Assembly: GCF_001832885.1 (NCBI RefSeq) | Contig: NZ_MKIQ01000003.1 | Span: 62,001 to 126,000 of the forward strand | Reading direction: 5' to 3' | DNA from: Floricoccus penangensis | GTDB taxonomy: Bacteria; Bacillota; Bacilli; Lactobacillales; Streptococcaceae | Length of the DNA stretch: 64,000 nt | Shown here: positions 37,968 through 45,679 of the stretch, piece by piece | Layout of the letters: each line of letters begins with the position of its first letter | Position numbering within the stretch: the stretch's first letter is position 1 | The notes under the pieces: generated by a model | The model's database searches: none | Seen by the model: only the letters and a program-made list of their open reading frames with translations | Told to the model about the DNA's origin: nothing | Program-made: the position numbers and the translations under genes

Positions 37968-38437
37968 TTATTCTTACTTTTTCCTTTCTTGCTATCTTCT
38001 CTAAAGATACAAATATAAATCAATATTAATCCAACAGTTAAAAAGGAATCCGCTACATTAAAAATCGGAAAATTAATAAAGTCTAATTGGAACATATCAA
38101 CAACATAACCAAGACGAACTCGATCAATGAAATTACCAAGAGTCCCTGCAATTATGAGAGCAATACTATATGAAATTCCATTATTTTTATTGATATTTTT
38201 AACCAAATAATAAGTACCTACTACCAAAGCTATCGCTGTTATGATTGTAAAGAACCACTGCTTGCCCTCGAACATTGACCATGCGGCACCTGTATTTTGG
38301 AGATGGGTTAAACTTAGGATATTTTTTATAAAAGGAATGCTATCTCCTAAGGGGATATTTTTCACTGTCCAAAATTTAACAAATTGGTCAGCAGCAACTC
38401 CTAAAATTATTATTAAAAGTACTAGTATTTTTTTCAT
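37964..38437 (-). CDS. lspA: lipoprotein signal peptidase
   Basis: A 157-residue four-helix membrane aspartic protease that cleaves prolipoprotein signal peptides. Catalytic-region motifs are NFIDR (in GNFIDRVRLGYVVDMFQ) and FNVADS, with the N-terminal DQFVKFW. The basic tail SKKGKSKNK is cytoplasmic. There is no SD; an extended -10 lies 7 nt before the ATG, so the mRNA is probably leaderless. It is coupled to rluD. Confidence 0.95.
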   Translation of the reverse strand: MKKILVLLIIILGVAADQFVKFWTVKNIPLGDSIPFIKNILSLTHLQNTGAAWSMFEGKQWFFTIITAIALVVGTYYLVKNINKNNGISYSIALIIAGTLGNFIDRVRLGYVVDMFQLDFINFPIFNVADSFLTVGLILIYICIFREDSKKGKSKNK

Positions 38438-38441
38438 AAGT

Positions 38442-38453
38442 CTAATTATACCA
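38442..38453 (-). promoter_or_regulatory. extended -10 giving a leaderless lspA transcript
   Basis: Minus-strand TGG-TATAAT (-10 at 38450-38445), 7 nt, then the ATG at 38437. No SD. Confidence 0.6.
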
Positions 38454-38484
38454 TAAGAATTTTTAGTGGTGGAAAAAAATTAAT

Positions 38485-38506
38485 TAAAAGAGAGGCCACT
38501 GACCTC
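38485..38506 (-). terminator. terminator of the TIM-barrel protein gene
   Basis: Minus-strand stem GAGGTC (38506-38501) with GGCCTC (38497-38492), 6 bp with one G-U pair, 3-nt loop, then TCTTTTAATT. Moderate strength; 10 nt after the stop. Confidence 0.65.
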
Positions 38507-38515
38507 GACTTTCTT

Positions 38516-39223
38516 CTAATATAATTCATGGTCTTCCCTATAATGCTGCATTTTTTTGTGGAATAACTTTTCTGCCAGTCCATAGCCTGTTACTGTGATT
38601 GCATTTGCTCCAGCTTCAATCGTTTCAAGAATAGATTCTTCGTTCTTACCACCAGACGCAATGATTGCCACGTCAGGATATTCATCAACTGGGAAAAAAG
38701 ATTTAACATGCTTAACTAATTTTACTGTGTCTTTTCCTCCAGCTACGTTGAAAATATCAACTCCTATTCTATGTAAGGCAACTAAATCTCGCTCAAAATC
38801 TAGTACCGTGTAGATTATTGGAACATCAATATATGAATCAACAAGCTTGATAGTTTTTTCATCAACTGGACCATTTAAAACAACTGCTGATGCACCTTTT
38901 TGATCCGCTGTCATTCCATTTGTAGCACAACGAATCCCTGACGTTAAACCTCCTCCGATTCCTGCAAGAACTGGCATTCTAGCAACATTTAAGATTGATT
39001 CTAGAATCGCCATATCTGCAGTAAATGGGTAAACGTTTAAGATAGCATCTGCATTTGTATTTGAAATCACTGTAACATCGTTAGAATACAAAATACTTTT
39101 TATTCTACGCCCCTTAATCATGAATCCTGATGCTTTAGAAATTACTTTAGGCATTGATATGATAGAATCACGACTTCTTAATGTAGAATCAATATTTGGT
39201 ATATGTTTAACCGGTTTTTGCAT
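38516..39223 (-). CDS. TIM-barrel protein of unknown function (HisA/ThiE-like fold)
   Basis: A 235-residue protein with repeated beta-strand/glycine motifs of a phosphate-binding TIM barrel: PVLAGIGGGLTSG, FNVAGGKDTV, AIIASGGKNEESI and ITVTGYGLAEK near the C-terminus. It resembles the conserved, often misnamed 'hydrolase' of streptococci; I cannot assign a reaction. It is monocistronic with SD AGGA and an extended -10 (TGCTATAAT) about 35 nt upstream. Confidence 0.6.
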   Translation of the reverse strand: MQKPVKHIPNIDSTLRSRDSIISMPKVISKASGFMIKGRRIKSILYSNDVTVISNTNADAILNVYPFTADMAILESILNVARMPVLAGIGGGLTSGIRCATNGMTADQKGASAVVLNGPVDEKTIKLVDSYIDVPIIYTVLDFERDLVALHRIGVDIFNVAGGKDTVKLVKHVKSFFPVDEYPDVAIIASGGKNEESILETIEAGANAITVTGYGLAEKLFHKKMQHYREDHELY

Positions 39224-39455
39224 AATATTTTCCTAATCTTTTTATTATAAATTTGATTATAGCACCAAAATTTATTTTCAAATGATTAAGAGATAAATTT
39301 TACATAAAATTTACTTAATACATATCTTCATCTATGTGATATTGAGACATTTAAAATTTTTAACTTGGCATCAAATTTTTCAAAGATAATAATATAGTTA
39401 CTAAATCTTTAATTTGATATGATTGTATGTACATATTAAGAAAGAGGATTAATAA

Positions 39456-40595
39456 ATGGCTATAGAAAAGGAATTTTTAGATAAATTTGTGGGAATAAGA
39501 TATCATATCCATCAACATCCAGAATTATCAGAACATGAATATGAAACAACTGAATATATAAAAGAATTTTTAAAGGAACATGACATAAAAATAATTGATT
39601 CTGGTTTAGAAACTGGAGTAATTGCTGAAATCGGGAATGATAAGAATAACATTATCGGGCTTCGATGTGATATTGATGCTCTTCCAATATTTGAAGAAAC
39701 TGGTCTTCCCTACGCATCGGTTAACGATGGGGTAATGCACGCCTGTGGTCATGATTTTCATACCACTTCACTTCTTGCTACTGCTGAATTATTAAAAGCA
39801 AATGAAGATAAACTTAAGGGCACTGTTCGTCTTTTCTTTCAGCCAGCTGAAGAAAACTTCCAAGGTTCACAGGCTGTAATTAAGACTGGTCTTCTGTCAG
39901 ATTTAAGTGCTCTTGTTGGCTTCCATAATTTCCCTGATTTACCTCTTGGTACTATTGGATATCGTCAAGATAAGCTAATGGCAAGTGTTGATAGAATAAA
40001 GGTCAAGATCAAAGGAGTGGGTAGTCACGCTGCTCATCCTCATGAGGGAAATGATCCAATCGTTACAGGATCGCAAATAATCACTAACCTTCAAAGTCTA
40101 ATATCCCGTCATGTTCCTAGCAAGGAAGAAGCTGTTCTATCCATTACACATGTTCAATCTGGTAGTACTTGGAATGTTGTACCTGATACATTTGAATTTG
40201 AAGGCACACTTAGAACTCTCAATGAAGATATCAGAAAAAAACTAAAAAATTTATTCTATAAAACAGTTGAAAATACAACAGATATCTATGGTCAAACGGT
40301 CGATATCGAGTGGACTGAAGGCTCTGACTGTCTTGATAATGATTTGGAACTTTTCAATAAACTTATTCCTAGTATTACTGATAACTTTTTAGATGCTATA
40401 AAAATTGAAAGCAATCTAACTGGTGAAGATTTTTCTCGTTATCATAAATATGTTCCGATATTCTTCGCCTTTATCGGTACAGGAAAAAATATTCCACTCC
40501 ATAATCCTAAATTCTTAATCGATGATAATGCCTTAATTTATTCAATTAATTATTATCTTGATGTAGTTCAAAGACTACTAAATATAAAATTATAG
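39456..40595 (+). CDS. M20D-family amidohydrolase / N-acyl-aminoacid deacylase
   Basis: A 379-residue dimetal amidohydrolase of the hippurate hydrolase / acetyldiaminopimelate deacetylase group. Metal ligands are in MHACGHDFHTTSL, with HQHPELSEHEYET at the N-terminus, FFQPAEE (catalytic Glu pair), GVGSHAAHPHEGNDP in the dimerisation domain, and IPLHNPKFLID at the end. It would remove acyl groups from an amino acid or a related compound in the cytoplasm; the substrate is unknown. SD AAAGAGG. The stop codon TAG is the first part of the repeat element at 40592. Confidence 0.88.
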   Translation: MAIEKEFLDKFVGIRYHIHQHPELSEHEYETTEYIKEFLKEHDIKIIDSGLETGVIAEIGNDKNNIIGLRCDIDALPIFEETGLPYASVNDGVMHACGHDFHTTSLLATAELLKANEDKLKGTVRLFFQPAEENFQGSQAVIKTGLLSDLSALVGFHNFPDLPLGTIGYRQDKLMASVDRIKVKIKGVGSHAAHPHEGNDPIVTGSQIITNLQSLISRHVPSKEEAVLSITHVQSGSTWNVVPDTFEFEGTLRTLNEDIRKKLKNLFYKTVENTTDIYGQTVDIEWTEGSDCLDNDLELFNKLIPSITDNFLDAIKIESNLTGEDFSRYHKYVPIFFAFIGTGKNIPLHNPKFLIDDNALIYSINYYLDVVQRLLNIKL

Positions 40596-40694
40596 TCACT
40601 TAAAAATAGACTAATACATCGTTGACTCATCTCGATGAACTCTAGTTCTATCATCAATTCGTCGCCTTGTCTTATTTCTATTTTAATCAACTAT
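40592..40694. repeat. dispersed 103-bp repeat, copy A
   Basis: Starts ATAGTCACTTAAAAATAGA and ends TCTATTTTAATCAACTAT, imperfect inverted ends of about 18 bp. It differs from copy B at 52527-52629 by four substitutions and no indels over 103 bp. Inner stems include CATCG/CGATG and GAAC/GTTC. It starts inside the stop codon of the upstream gene. Confidence 0.85.
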
Positions 40695-40702
40695 AGATAT
40701 TT

Positions 40703-40724
40703 AAAAAGGACCAGAAGGTCCTTT
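40703..40724 (-). terminator. terminator of the VOC pseudogene
   Basis: Perfect stem AAAGGACC (40705-40712) with GGTCCTTT (40717-40724), loop AGAA; on the minus strand a T run of five follows. Confidence 0.7.
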
Positions 40725-40732
40725 ACACTTAT

Positions 40733-40762
40733 ACTCTAGCAAATATCAGTTAGAGTTTTTTT
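40733..40762 (+). terminator. terminator of the M20 amidohydrolase gene
   Basis: Stem ACTCTA (40733-40738) with TAGAGT (40751-40756), 12-nt loop, and a run of seven or more T on the plus strand. Confidence 0.65.
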
Positions 40763-41168
40763 AATGCCAAACTGGTTGCCAAGTTACACCAAACTTATCG
40801 ACCACCCATGCTACTTTTCGATTATCTAGAACTTTTTCAGGTCCCATCATAACACTTCCGCCATCTGATAATACCTTAAATAAATTATCGAACTCTTCTT
40901 CCGTTTGACAATCAATGTAAAAAGATGTTGCTCAATTAAATGATGGAGCGTCCCCTGGTGCCATATCCATGAACATAAACTCTTGACCTTGAATGTCTAA
41001 GATTCCATTTAAAACGCCTCCAACCATTTCTTTTGAAATATTTGGAAAATCTTCAGTAAAAAATTGAAGGTTTTTAACTGTCGTACCTGGAATATTCTCT
41101 GTGTAATATTCCATTGCTTCTCTTGCTCTACCGTCAAATGTTAAAAAAGTTGTAATTTTTGCCTTCAT
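40761..41168 (-). pseudogene. VOC/PhnB-family protein, interrupted by an in-frame TGA
   Basis: The frame starts MKAKITTFLTFDGRAREAM, a typical PhnB-like glyoxalase/bleomycin-resistance-superfamily start, and runs in one frame to a TAA at 40761, but has a TGA at codon 79 (40932-40934). After it the reading frame continues with ATSFYIDCQTEEEFDNLF and ends KFGVTWQPVWH, the usual C-terminus of this family. The total of 135 codons is the family's usual length. A Trp codon (TGG to TGA) is a likely origin. It could also be a sequencing error. A start with SD (AAGGAGAAG) is intact, so the decay is recent. Confidence 0.85.
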
Positions 41169-41198
41169 AGTAACTTCTCCTTTTTTCTTAAGTATAGC

Positions 41199-41224
41199 AA
41201 AAAAAATCGAGTTTCCTCGATTTT
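41199..41224 (-). terminator. terminator after parC
   Basis: Perfect stem AAAATCGAG (41203-41211) with CTCGATTTT (41216-41224), loop TTTC; on the minus strand a run of eight T follows. Confidence 0.92.
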
Positions 41225-41227
41225 AAA

Positions 41228-43657
41228 TTAATTATCATTGTCATCAATTTCGATAACATCCTTAACGCCTTTTTCCTTATCTTCATCAAAGATAAAGCTT
41301 CCGTTACTTGTTCTTTCACTGTAACCGAGGTCCGCTGGATGAATATCAAATTCATGCAACATTTCTGAAATTATTCTAAGATTAGTATCTTCAAGTACAT
41401 TACCTGCAGCAAAAACTCTATGTGGTGTTTTCTTAAGTTCACGTAATACTAAAAGTCCTCTATTTGCACGGCTAGTAACTGGTATTTCTGATACCTTCAT
41501 TTTCTTAAAGGCACCTCGTTGGGTTAATAGGTACATATCGGGAGATTTAAGAAGGAATGCTGAAGCAATCACATCTTCATCTTTTAGATTCATTGCTTTG
41601 ACACCAGCTGCCTTTGCACCAACTACTGGTACTTCGCTTATACCAAAATGAAGTGCATATCCACGATATGATATTAACATTACTTCATCAAGTTCTTCTG
41701 TTGGACCAACTGCAATCACTACATCTTCTGCCGATTTTAACTTAGCATATTTTGATGACTTAGACTTATAAGTGCGCCATGGCTTGAACTCGCCCATTGA
41801 TACTCGTTTTATTTGACCTAGTTTTGTTACTGCATATAATAACTCTTCATTAACCTCGTCAAAATTAGTAACTATTTGTGCAAAGATAACACGTTCTTCT
41901 GATTCAAAGTTAGTTATCGACTGCGATAAATGTTCCCCAGTTTCTTTCCAACGAATATCTGGAAGTTCATGAATTGGTCGATAAATAACATTACCTAGAT
42001 TAGTAAAAATCATTAAATGTGCAGTCGTTTTGGTATTTTCCAGGAGGACTAACTTATCTTCTTCTTTCTTACCAAGTTCATCTATTTGACTAGACATGAA
42101 ACTTCTAGGGGTTGTACGTTTTATATAACCATCACGTGTAACCGTTACGTATGTTTCTTCTTCGATAATAAGACTCTCTGCTTTGATTTCAACGTTTTCA
42201 ACTTGGTCAACCAAGTTACTTCGGCGAGGATTAGCAAATTTCTTCTTAACCTCACGGAGCTCACGCTTCATCAAATTGAACATCGTTCTTTCATCATCAA
42301 TAATGGCCTTAAGGGTCATTATTTGCTCTTTAAGCTCTGCATCTTCCTTCTCAAGAGTAACTATATCAGTATTAGTCAAACGGTAAAGTTGCAAGGTAAC
42401 AATTGCTTCTGCCTGCTCTTCTGAAAAGTCATATGAAATCTTCAGATTTTCTTTAGCATCCGACTTACTATCACTTGCTCTGATTAAGGCAATAACTTCA
42501 TCAAGAATACTTAGAACACGAATTAAACCTTCAACAATATGAAGTCGTTTCTCAGCCTTCTTAAGATCGTAACGACTACGAGAAACTATAATTTCCTTAC
42601 GGTGACTAATGTAGGCTCTAAGTACTTCAATTACTCCAACCTGAGTTGGTGTCATATTATCAATAGCAACCATATTGAAGTTGTAGTTTGTCTGTAAATC
42701 TGTGTATTTATAAAGATAATTAAGAATTAATTGCTCATCGGCTTCTTTCCTAAGCTCGATAGCGATTCGTAAACCGTCGCGGTCAGATTCATCACGAACT
42801 TCAGCAATTCCTGCAATCTTTTGATTAACACGAACATCATCAATCTTCTTAACTAATGTTGCCTTATTAACCTCATAAGGAATTTCTGTAACAATGATTT
42901 GTTTCTTGCCAGCCTTAAGAATCTCAATCTCAGTCTTACTTCTTACAACAATGCGTCCTTTACCTGTCTCATAGGCACGTTTAATTTCATCTTTACCTTG
43001 AATAATACCACCTGTTGGAAAATCAGGCCCAGGTAAAATTTCCATCAATTTATCCACTTTGACAGATGGATGGTCAATCATATAGATTGCTGAATCTATA
43101 ACCTCACCTAAGTTATGAGGTGGAATCTCTGTAGCATAACCAGCTGAAATACCTGTTGATCCATTAACTAAAAGATTAGGGTATGCTGCTGGAAGAACCG
43201 TTGGCTCTTTTTCAGTATCATCAAAGTTCCATGCAAATGGAACGGTATCCTTATATATATCTTGAAGCAAATAAGAAGATATTTCGCTTAATCGTGCTTC
43301 TGTATAACGCATTGCTGCTGGTGGATCACCATCCATTGAACCATTATTACCGTGCATCTCTATCAATGGTTCACGCATCTTCCAATCCTGACTCATGCGA
43401 ATCATAGCGTCATAGATTGAAGAATCTCCATGGGGATGGAAGTTACCCATGACATTACCAACAGATTTGGCAGACTTACGATAACCCTTATCAAAGGTAT
43501 TTCCATCCTTGTTCATTGAATACAAAATACGGCGTTGTACGGGCTTTAATCCATCACGGATATCTGGTAACGCCCTATCTTGAATTATATATTTTGAATA
43601 ACGTCCAAAACGTTCTCCCATTATATCTTCGAGAGACAAATTTTGTATATTTGACAT
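41228..43657 (-). CDS. parC: DNA topoisomerase IV subunit A
   Basis: An 809-residue subunit that cuts and rejoins DNA to unlink daughter chromosomes. RALPDIRDGLKPVQRRILY near the N-terminus and the QRDR region GNFHPHGDSSIYDAM (unaltered Ser and Asp) lead to the catalytic Tyr in AAMRYTEARLS. The C-terminal beta-propeller has repeats such as YVTVTRDGYIKR. SD TAGGAG. It is the last gene of parE-ktrB-ktrA-parC, 11 nt after ktrA. Confidence 0.97.
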   Translation of the reverse strand: MSNIQNLSLEDIMGERFGRYSKYIIQDRALPDIRDGLKPVQRRILYSMNKDGNTFDKGYRKSAKSVGNVMGNFHPHGDSSIYDAMIRMSQDWKMREPLIEMHGNNGSMDGDPPAAMRYTEARLSEISSYLLQDIYKDTVPFAWNFDDTEKEPTVLPAAYPNLLVNGSTGISAGYATEIPPHNLGEVIDSAIYMIDHPSVKVDKLMEILPGPDFPTGGIIQGKDEIKRAYETGKGRIVVRSKTEIEILKAGKKQIIVTEIPYEVNKATLVKKIDDVRVNQKIAGIAEVRDESDRDGLRIAIELRKEADEQLILNYLYKYTDLQTNYNFNMVAIDNMTPTQVGVIEVLRAYISHRKEIIVSRSRYDLKKAEKRLHIVEGLIRVLSILDEVIALIRASDSKSDAKENLKISYDFSEEQAEAIVTLQLYRLTNTDIVTLEKEDAELKEQIMTLKAIIDDERTMFNLMKRELREVKKKFANPRRSNLVDQVENVEIKAESLIIEEETYVTVTRDGYIKRTTPRSFMSSQIDELGKKEEDKLVLLENTKTTAHLMIFTNLGNVIYRPIHELPDIRWKETGEHLSQSITNFESEERVIFAQIVTNFDEVNEELLYAVTKLGQIKRVSMGEFKPWRTYKSKSSKYAKLKSAEDVVIAVGPTEELDEVMLISYRGYALHFGISEVPVVGAKAAGVKAMNLKDEDVIASAFLLKSPDMYLLTQRGAFKKMKVSEIPVTSRANRGLLVLRELKKTPHRVFAAGNVLEDTNLRIISEMLHEFDIHPADLGYSERTSNGSFIFDEDKEKGVKDVIEIDDNDN

Positions 43658-43668
43658 TTTTTCTCCTA

Positions 43669-44322
43669 CTAAATAATATTACTAAGTTGAGATACTGCTT
43701 TCTTCTTACCTACTACGTAAATGAAATCACCTACATGTAAGATTGTATCCCCAGCACCAATTTCAGTTGTTCCATCAGTGTGCCTAACCATTGAAACATT
43801 TATTTCATGCTTATCATGGAAGTTAATATCTGAAATTTTTCTTCCTTCTAATTTTGGATTGTTTACCTTCATTTCAGCAAACATCATATCATGTGAAATT
43901 TCAAAGTACTCGAAGATATTTTTATTAACTAGTCTTTCAGCAAGTCTTCGACCTGCATCTGCCTCTGGCTGAATAATTACATCTGCTCCAACCTTTGCCA
44001 AAACTTTGGCTTGAATTGACGTAGCGGCTTTTGCAACAACCATTTTAGCTCCCAACTCTTTAGTTAATAAAGTTGTAAGTGTACTTGCTTGTTCATTTTC
44101 ACCAATGGCAACCACTACATAATCAAAATTCCCAATACCAACACTCTCAAGCATTCTTTCATCTTGAGCATCACCAATTATGGCCTGTGTTGCAATATCC
44201 ATATAATCATTTACTATGTCTTCATTTCGATCAATCGCTAATACTTCTTGTCCTCTTTCAGCTAGCCCTTTAACCACACTGCCTCCGAAGCGCCCTAATC
44301 CTATTACTGCATATGATTTCAT
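43669..44322 (-). CDS. ktrA: potassium uptake regulatory subunit (RCK/TrkA-N)
   Basis: A 217-residue cytoplasmic gating subunit. The N-terminal RCK Rossmann fold has GLGRFGGSVVKGLAERG with an acidic residue ending strand 2 (AIDRNED), and the C-terminal part is a TrkA-C domain (GRKISDINF, IGAGDTILHVGDFIYVVG). KtrA octamers control KtrB in response to nucleotides and, in Firmicutes, cyclic di-AMP. The start lies 8 nt after the ktrB stop. Confidence 0.93.
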   Translation of the reverse strand: MKSYAVIGLGRFGGSVVKGLAERGQEVLAIDRNEDIVNDYMDIATQAIIGDAQDERMLESVGIGNFDYVVVAIGENEQASTLTTLLTKELGAKMVVAKAATSIQAKVLAKVGADVIIQPEADAGRRLAERLVNKNIFEYFEISHDMMFAEMKVNNPKLEGRKISDINFHDKHEINVSMVRHTDGTTEIGAGDTILHVGDFIYVVGKKKAVSQLSNII

Positions 44323-44330
44323 AAAGTCTC

Positions 44331-45662
44331 CTATCCGATAATTACTTGTTCTTCTGGGTATTTAAAGTAACTTTCTTTTTTATCGCTATGGTTAATTGAA
44401 TATATAATCGTAAATAAACCAATACGACCAACAAACATCAAGATAATAATTAATATTTTACCGAAAACTGACAAGTCAGGTGTCATTCCCATTGAGAAAC
44501 CTGCCGTTGAAATAGCTGCTATAACTTCAAAAAAGATATATTCAATACCATTATAAATTGGCAATTTTTCAGTCATAAGTAGAACAAACGAACTAACTAA
44601 AGTAACCGTCATATAAAGGAACATTACTTCATAAACCTGTCTTACTGTATGCCTCGGGATAGTTCTATAATGGTAAGTAGTAACATCTTCTCTTCGTAAA
44701 ATTGAACGAATATTCAAAAGTAAAACCCCAAATGTTGTAGTCTTTATACCACCTGATGTAGACCCACTAGTACCACCAATGAACATCAATATCATAGTTA
44801 ATAGAACACTTGCATAAGGCATCTTGTTATAATCATAAATATTAAATCCAGCAGTCCTTGGACTCACTGCAAGAAAGAAGTTCTGACTAAAGTATTCAAG
44901 AATATTACCATCATAGTTTCCTGCATCAATCAGCATAAATAATAGAGTCCCACCAACCACCAAAAGTGCAGTCATAACAAGTGCAATCCTCGTATGTAAG
45001 CTGAGTCTAGGGTTATTTCGATAATTAAGCAAGTCCATCCAAATAATAAACCCAAATCCCCCAGATAAAATTAAAAGGGACATTACGATTAAAATATAAG
45101 GATCGTTTGCAAAATCCATTAAAGAATTACCAAATAAGTCAAACCCTGCATTTGATACTGCTGATACTGAATGAAAAATACTATACCAGATTCCTTTTTC
45201 CCAACCAAACATTGGTACAAAAGAAAATCCCAAAAGAATAGCTCCTATAATCTGAATAACTGCCATCATCTTAATAATGTAGTTAATAAGCTTAAATGCT
45301 TGACCAGAATTGGCAAAATTATAGGATTCTTTGATTACCATTGAATATTTGAGTGATGGGTTTTGACCAGTTATTGTTAATAAGATAACAACAACAGTCA
45401 TAAAGCCAAGCCCACCAATTTCATTCATGAGTAATATCATAACCTGACCAAAGAAAGACCAATGGTAGGCAGTCGGTAATGTTGTAAGTCCTGTAACGCA
45501 AGTCGCACTAGTTGCTGTAAAAATAGCATCTAAAAGTGATGTACTTTCTCCTGATTTTGTAGAAATTGGTAACATTAGTGAAATGGTACCAACTAAAATA
45601 ATAATCAAGAAACTCATAGCAATGATTTGTGCAGGTTTTAGTCTATTTAATAAATTCTCCAT
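44331..45662 (-). CDS. ktrB: potassium channel-like uptake subunit
   Basis: A 443-residue membrane protein of the Trk/Ktr superfamily with four M1-P-M2 repeats. Filter regions are recognisable: SATCVTGLTTL, SAVSNAGFDLFG, SPRTAGFNIYD and ISTAGFSMGMT; the gate loop region GGTSGSTSGGIKTTTFGVLL is present. It works with KtrA for K+ (Na+-coupled) uptake. It stands between parE (17-nt gap) and ktrA (8-nt gap) and so must be co-transcribed with topoisomerase IV. Confidence 0.93.
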   Translation of the reverse strand: MENLLNRLKPAQIIAMSFLIIILVGTISLMLPISTKSGESTSLLDAIFTATSATCVTGLTTLPTAYHWSFFGQVMILLMNEIGGLGFMTVVVILLTITGQNPSLKYSMVIKESYNFANSGQAFKLINYIIKMMAVIQIIGAILLGFSFVPMFGWEKGIWYSIFHSVSAVSNAGFDLFGNSLMDFANDPYILIVMSLLILSGGFGFIIWMDLLNYRNNPRLSLHTRIALVMTALLVVGGTLLFMLIDAGNYDGNILEYFSQNFFLAVSPRTAGFNIYDYNKMPYASVLLTMILMFIGGTSGSTSGGIKTTTFGVLLLNIRSILRREDVTTYHYRTIPRHTVRQVYEVMFLYMTVTLVSSFVLLMTEKLPIYNGIEYIFFEVIAAISTAGFSMGMTPDLSVFGKILIIILMFVGRIGLFTIIYSINHSDKKESYFKYPEEQVIIG

Positions 45663-45679
45663 AACAATGCATCCTAAAT

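Noticed and set aside
40932-40934. TGA read as Trp (recoding)
   Set aside because: Several intact genes here end in TGA (for example the 49-codon gene at 15429 and the GIY-YIG gene at 19079), so the standard code applies.
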